Source: CAKZSU01 sp044223895 (GTDB lineage Bacteria > Patescibacteriota > Microgenomatia > UBA10105 > UBA927). Taken from it: a stretch of 33,267 bases of DNA. Below the pieces are notes generated by a model. The model worked only from the letters and a program-made list of their open reading frames with translations. It was not told the origin of the DNA and did not search any database. Of the stretch, positions 30,704 through 33,267 are shown in pieces; within the stretch, counting starts at the first letter, position 1; the number at the start of each line of letters is the position of its first letter. Position numbers and translations under genes: made by a program. The stretch covers positions 1 through 33,267 of the forward strand of contig JBGALL010000011.1 of the NCBI GenBank assembly GCA_044223895.1, read 5' to 3'.

Positions 30704-32938
30704 ATGTTTAGATTTAAAACCTTTTTGTCATTAACTAAAAAAGAGATTCTTAGTCACATAGATACACCGGCTACTTCCATAGCCCTTATTGTGTTCATAG
30801 TAATTTGGCAGTTTATCTTTTTTAGAAATGTCTTTCTGATTGGAGAAACTTCTTTACGGACTCTTTACGATTATTTGCCGTGGCTTCTTTTATTGTTTTC
30901 ATCTGCTGTTACCATGGGAGTATTTTCTCAAGAAAAAAATGAAGGAACTCTGGAACTCCTTTTGACTCATCCAGTGACTGAATTAGAAGTTGTTATTTCG
31001 AAATTTTTTGGATCATGGTTTTTAGTTTTTGTCCCACTTATTTTTTCCATACCGATTGCCATAAGTTTTAGTCAGTTCGGCACTCTAGACTGGGGTGCGT
31101 TTGTAGGTCAATTTTTATCGGGAATATTTCTATCGGGGAGTCTAGTAGCCTTAGGATTATATTTATCCAGTTTACTTACTAGTCCGATTGCCTCGATGTT
31201 AGCTACTGCAGGTGTTTCATTTTTCTTGATTCTTTGTGGATCAGATTTTGTGACTGCAAATTTACCACTGGTGATTATTCCTGTGATGGAGCGGCTGTCA
31301 CTGTTGTCACATGTAACCTCATTAACCAGAGGAGTAATTGATAGTCGGGATATTTGGTATTTTGTTTCTTTCATGGTGATCTTTTTATCATTGGCGTATC
31401 TGATGCTTCTCAAAAGAAAATTTGGAAACAGAAAAGATTATTACATACGCTACCAATTAGGAATATTTTTATTTATTGGAATTGCAGTTGTTAGTAACGT
31501 TCTTGGATCAAGAATTCCCGGAAGAGTAGATTTGACGAAAAACCAGTCCTACAGTATTTCCAATTCAACAAAAAACATTATTGGAAATCTATCTGATATC
31601 GTTACCATTACTTTTTATGCATCTAGTCGTTTACCGAGTCAATTAACTCCAGTAGTTCGTGATATACGAGATTTATTACGAGATTATCAACAATATAGTA
31701 AAGGGAATATTTCAGTTATCCAAAAAGACCCTTCAAATCACCCTGAAATTTCTTCAGAAGCAACATCACAAGGTGTGAGAGAAGTGCAATTTAATGTTAT
31801 CGGTCAGGAAGAGTTTCAATTAAAGACCGGTTTTGTTGGAATGGTAATTTCTTATGGAGATAAACATGAGGCTATTCCACTTATCCAACAAACGGGAGAT
31901 TTAGAATATCAATTAACCGGATTGATAGCAAAATTAACTACAAAAAGTAAAAAGAAAATAGTTTTTCTTTCAGGACATGGAGAAAAAAATCTTGCTAGCG
32001 ATTACCAAACCTTAAATCAGGAACTTCAAAAACAATTTATTACTGAGACAGTCACTCTTGATAGTACTTCTTCACAAATAGCTTCCGATGCTGCTGAATT
32101 GGTTATAGCCGGACCAACTCAAGCTATAGATCAGACAACCAGAACTGCTATCAATAATTTTCTTCAGAGTGGTAAGTCTGTTTTCTTTATGGTTGATATG
32201 TATACCTTTAATCCACAAACATTGACAGCCACTCTCAATCAAAATAATTTTTCTGATTTTATAGCAAACTATGGAGTCTCTGTTTCGGCTAATGCTGTAT
32301 ATGATCTGCGGTCCAGTGAAACAATCAGAGTAGGACAGAACGATGTCAGTGTTTTAGTCCCATACCCATTTTGGATTCGAGGGCTTCCTGCCAAAACAGA
32401 CTCACCAATTACTCAACGATTAACCTACGTCACCTTTCCTTGGGCGGCATCTTTAGCTACTGATACCACGGTCTTAGGGAAACATGGGTTAACTGCTCAG
32501 ACTTTGATAGCCACAAGTCCTTATGCTTCAAGTCAGAAAGATACGATAAATATATCGCCGAATGCTGCTACCTTTAGTAAGGAAGGTTTAAGTTCACAAC
32601 AAATAGTCATTTCTGCTTCTGGTCCCCAGCAGTCTACATCAAATAATACTGGAAAATTTATTGTGATAGGTGATTCAGATTTTATGATCGATCAGTTCGT
32701 TCAAAACAACCCGCAAAATTTAGCATTTGGATTGGGTGTGATATCATACTTAGCCCAACAAAATTCGTTTGCGGATGTCCGTATAAAACAAGATGTTTCA
32801 TCAAAATTAGTCTTCAGGAGTTCTGTAGAACCTTCTGTCATAAAATATGGCAACATGCTAGTAGCTATTGTATTACCAGCTGGGGTAGTTTTATTTCGAT
32901 GGTTTAAACGCCGTAATTTAAGAAATCGTAAATATTAA
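30704..32938 (+). CDS. GldF-GldG-like ABC permease fusion
   Basis: A 744-aa fusion. The N-terminal ABC-2 permease (about 1-240, six helices, with the QEKNEGTLELLLTHPVTELEVV segment) resembles GldF. After one more helix (about 250-268) comes an extracytoplasmic GldG-like domain (about 270-710) with DLTKNQSYSISNST, a GHGEKNL strand turn and a C-terminal helix (about 718-735). In Bacteroidetes, GldF and GldG are separate and linked to gliding; elsewhere fused versions occur with DUF4340 proteins in transporters of unknown cargo. The next gene is DUF4340, 4 nt downstream. Confidence 0.9.
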   Translation: MFRFKTFLSLTKKEILSHIDTPATSIALIVFIVIWQFIFFRNVFLIGETSLRTLYDYLPWLLLLFSSAVTMGVFSQEKNEGTLELLLTHPVTELEVVISKFFGSWFLVFVPLIFSIPIAISFSQFGTLDWGAFVGQFLSGIFLSGSLVALGLYLSSLLTSPIASMLATAGVSFFLILCGSDFVTANLPLVIIPVMERLSLLSHVTSLTRGVIDSRDIWYFVSFMVIFLSLAYLMLLKRKFGNRKDYYIRYQLGIFLFIGIAVVSNVLGSRIPGRVDLTKNQSYSISNSTKNIIGNLSDIVTITFYASSRLPSQLTPVVRDIRDLLRDYQQYSKGNISVIQKDPSNHPEISSEATSQGVREVQFNVIGQEEFQLKTGFVGMVISYGDKHEAIPLIQQTGDLEYQLTGLIAKLTTKSKKKIVFLSGHGEKNLASDYQTLNQELQKQFITETVTLDSTSSQIASDAAELVIAGPTQAIDQTTRTAINNFLQSGKSVFFMVDMYTFNPQTLTATLNQNNFSDFIANYGVSVSANAVYDLRSSETIRVGQNDVSVLVPYPFWIRGLPAKTDSPITQRLTYVTFPWAASLATDTTVLGKHGLTAQTLIATSPYASSQKDTINISPNAATFSKEGLSSQQIVISASGPQQSTSNNTGKFIVIGDSDFMIDQFVQNNPQNLAFGLGVISYLAQQNSFADVRIKQDVSSKLVFRSSVEPSVIKYGNMLVAIVLPAGVVLFRWFKRRNLRNRKY

Positions 32939-32942
32939 TTCT

Positions 32943-33267
32943 ATGAAAAGTAAAACTCTTGTTATATTATCTGTTATTTTCCTGGTCCTTATCGTAGTCT
33001 CAATATATCCCCAAATACAATCTAAAATACATCCATCAACTCCTGAAATAAATACTGAGCTGCCATTTCCATCTATCACAGAAAATTCAACAACGAAAAT
33101 TTCTATCAAGAGCAATAAAGAAAATTTTGAACTACTAAAAGAACCAAATACTTGGAAAGTTTCTAGTTTCTCAGCGTCACAGAAAAATGTAGAAGATTTT
33201 TTTAGTGCGCTAAAAGCTAGTTCAGTAGAAAATCTTGTATCAAAAAACAGTGAGAATAGTATTGAGT
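32943..33267 (+). CDS. DUF4340-like protein, N-terminal part
   Basis: The last gene is open to the window edge and gives 108 residues. A hydrophobic N-terminal anchor (about 5-21) precedes a Ser/Thr/Pro-rich extracytoplasmic start with segments like LPFPSITENSTTKISIKS and KEPNTWKVSSF. This fits the first beta-hairpins of DUF4340 proteins, which follow GldFG-like permeases. The family call rests on context and partial similarity. It lies 4 nt after the fusion stop, so it is part of the same operon. Confidence 0.65.
   Translation, partial: MKSKTLVILSVIFLVLIVVSIYPQIQSKIHPSTPEINTELPFPSITENSTTKISIKSNKENFELLKEPNTWKVSSFSASQKNVEDFFSALKASSVENLVSKNSENSIE

Noticed and set aside
1..33267. Alternative genetic code with TGA read as Gly, as in some CPR lineages
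   Set aside because: TGA ends several genes in the expected places, including ATGA overlaps at 114-117 and 4175-4178, and reading frames do not continue sensibly through it.
1..33267. CRISPR array, insertion sequence or prophage
   Set aside because: No regularly spaced repeats, transposase, integrase or phage structural genes are visible; the only tandem repeat found is the 27-bp array at 6734-6760.

Overview
The window is an AT-rich (roughly two-thirds A+T by eye), gene-dense bacterial segment using the standard code (TGA serves as a normal stop, e.g. in ATGA overlaps). The style suggests Candidatus Patescibacteria (CPR), perhaps Microgenomates-like: short anchored envelope proteins with Thr/Pro linkers, VanW and L,D-transpeptidase proteins, DUF families, topoisomerase IB, and a GldA/GldFG/DUF4340 transporter. 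This placement is inference; no rRNA, tRNA or CRISPR array is visible.

Layout. 1-1896: tail of an ArsR-type regulator, then glutaredoxin, rhodanese, anchored cytochrome b5 and a TspO-like membrane protein. 2058-6693: a signalling operon with an anchored NMT1/THI5-like binding protein, a dCache-HAMP sensor without a kinase, a CHASE4-HAMP-PAS histidine kinase and a CheY-like receiver. 6795-8943: DUF2200, an alkyltransferase-like protein, an unknown protein and DUF1801. 9027-12970: a palindrome-overlapped promoter and terminator-like leader, then a processive family 2 glycosyltransferase and an anchored GH18 chitinase-like enzyme. 12995-16326: a CRP-family regulator divergent from dsbB, a 2-hydroxyacid dehydrogenase, an SDR and a VKOR protein. 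16304-20303: DUF1697, a 56-aa protein, a VanW / L,D-transpeptidase / anchored-protein cluster and topoisomerase IB. 20321-24627: a possible structured RNA, an OmpR-type two-component pair in very AT-rich DNA and a 626-aa low-complexity protein with a Cys-cluster head. 24761-29694: RRM protein, beta-lactamase-like hydrolase, PAP2 enzyme, DUF1653, GreA-like factor, a 47-aa protein, polysaccharide deacetylase and aquaporin. 29762-33267: ABC ATPase, GldFG-like fusion and the start of a DUF4340 protein.

The strongest finding is a local regulatory circuit. Two perfect TGTGA-N6-TCACA palindromes (8540-8555 and 13636-13651) each lie exactly 21 nt from a -10-like hexamer, which puts both operators at -41.5, the class II activator position. 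The window encodes a CRP-family protein with the R-E-T-V-x-R recognition helix expected for that operator. The predicted targets are the dsbB/dehydrogenase/SDR/VKOR operon and an unknown 284-aa protein.

Several stand-alone genes have a -10-like hexamer exactly 6 nt before the start codon (7163, 7214, 13615, 13685, 16837), which predicts leaderless mRNAs. Several other genes, including 8456, 15111, 17035, 24875 and 28045, carry clear Shine-Dalgarno sequences.
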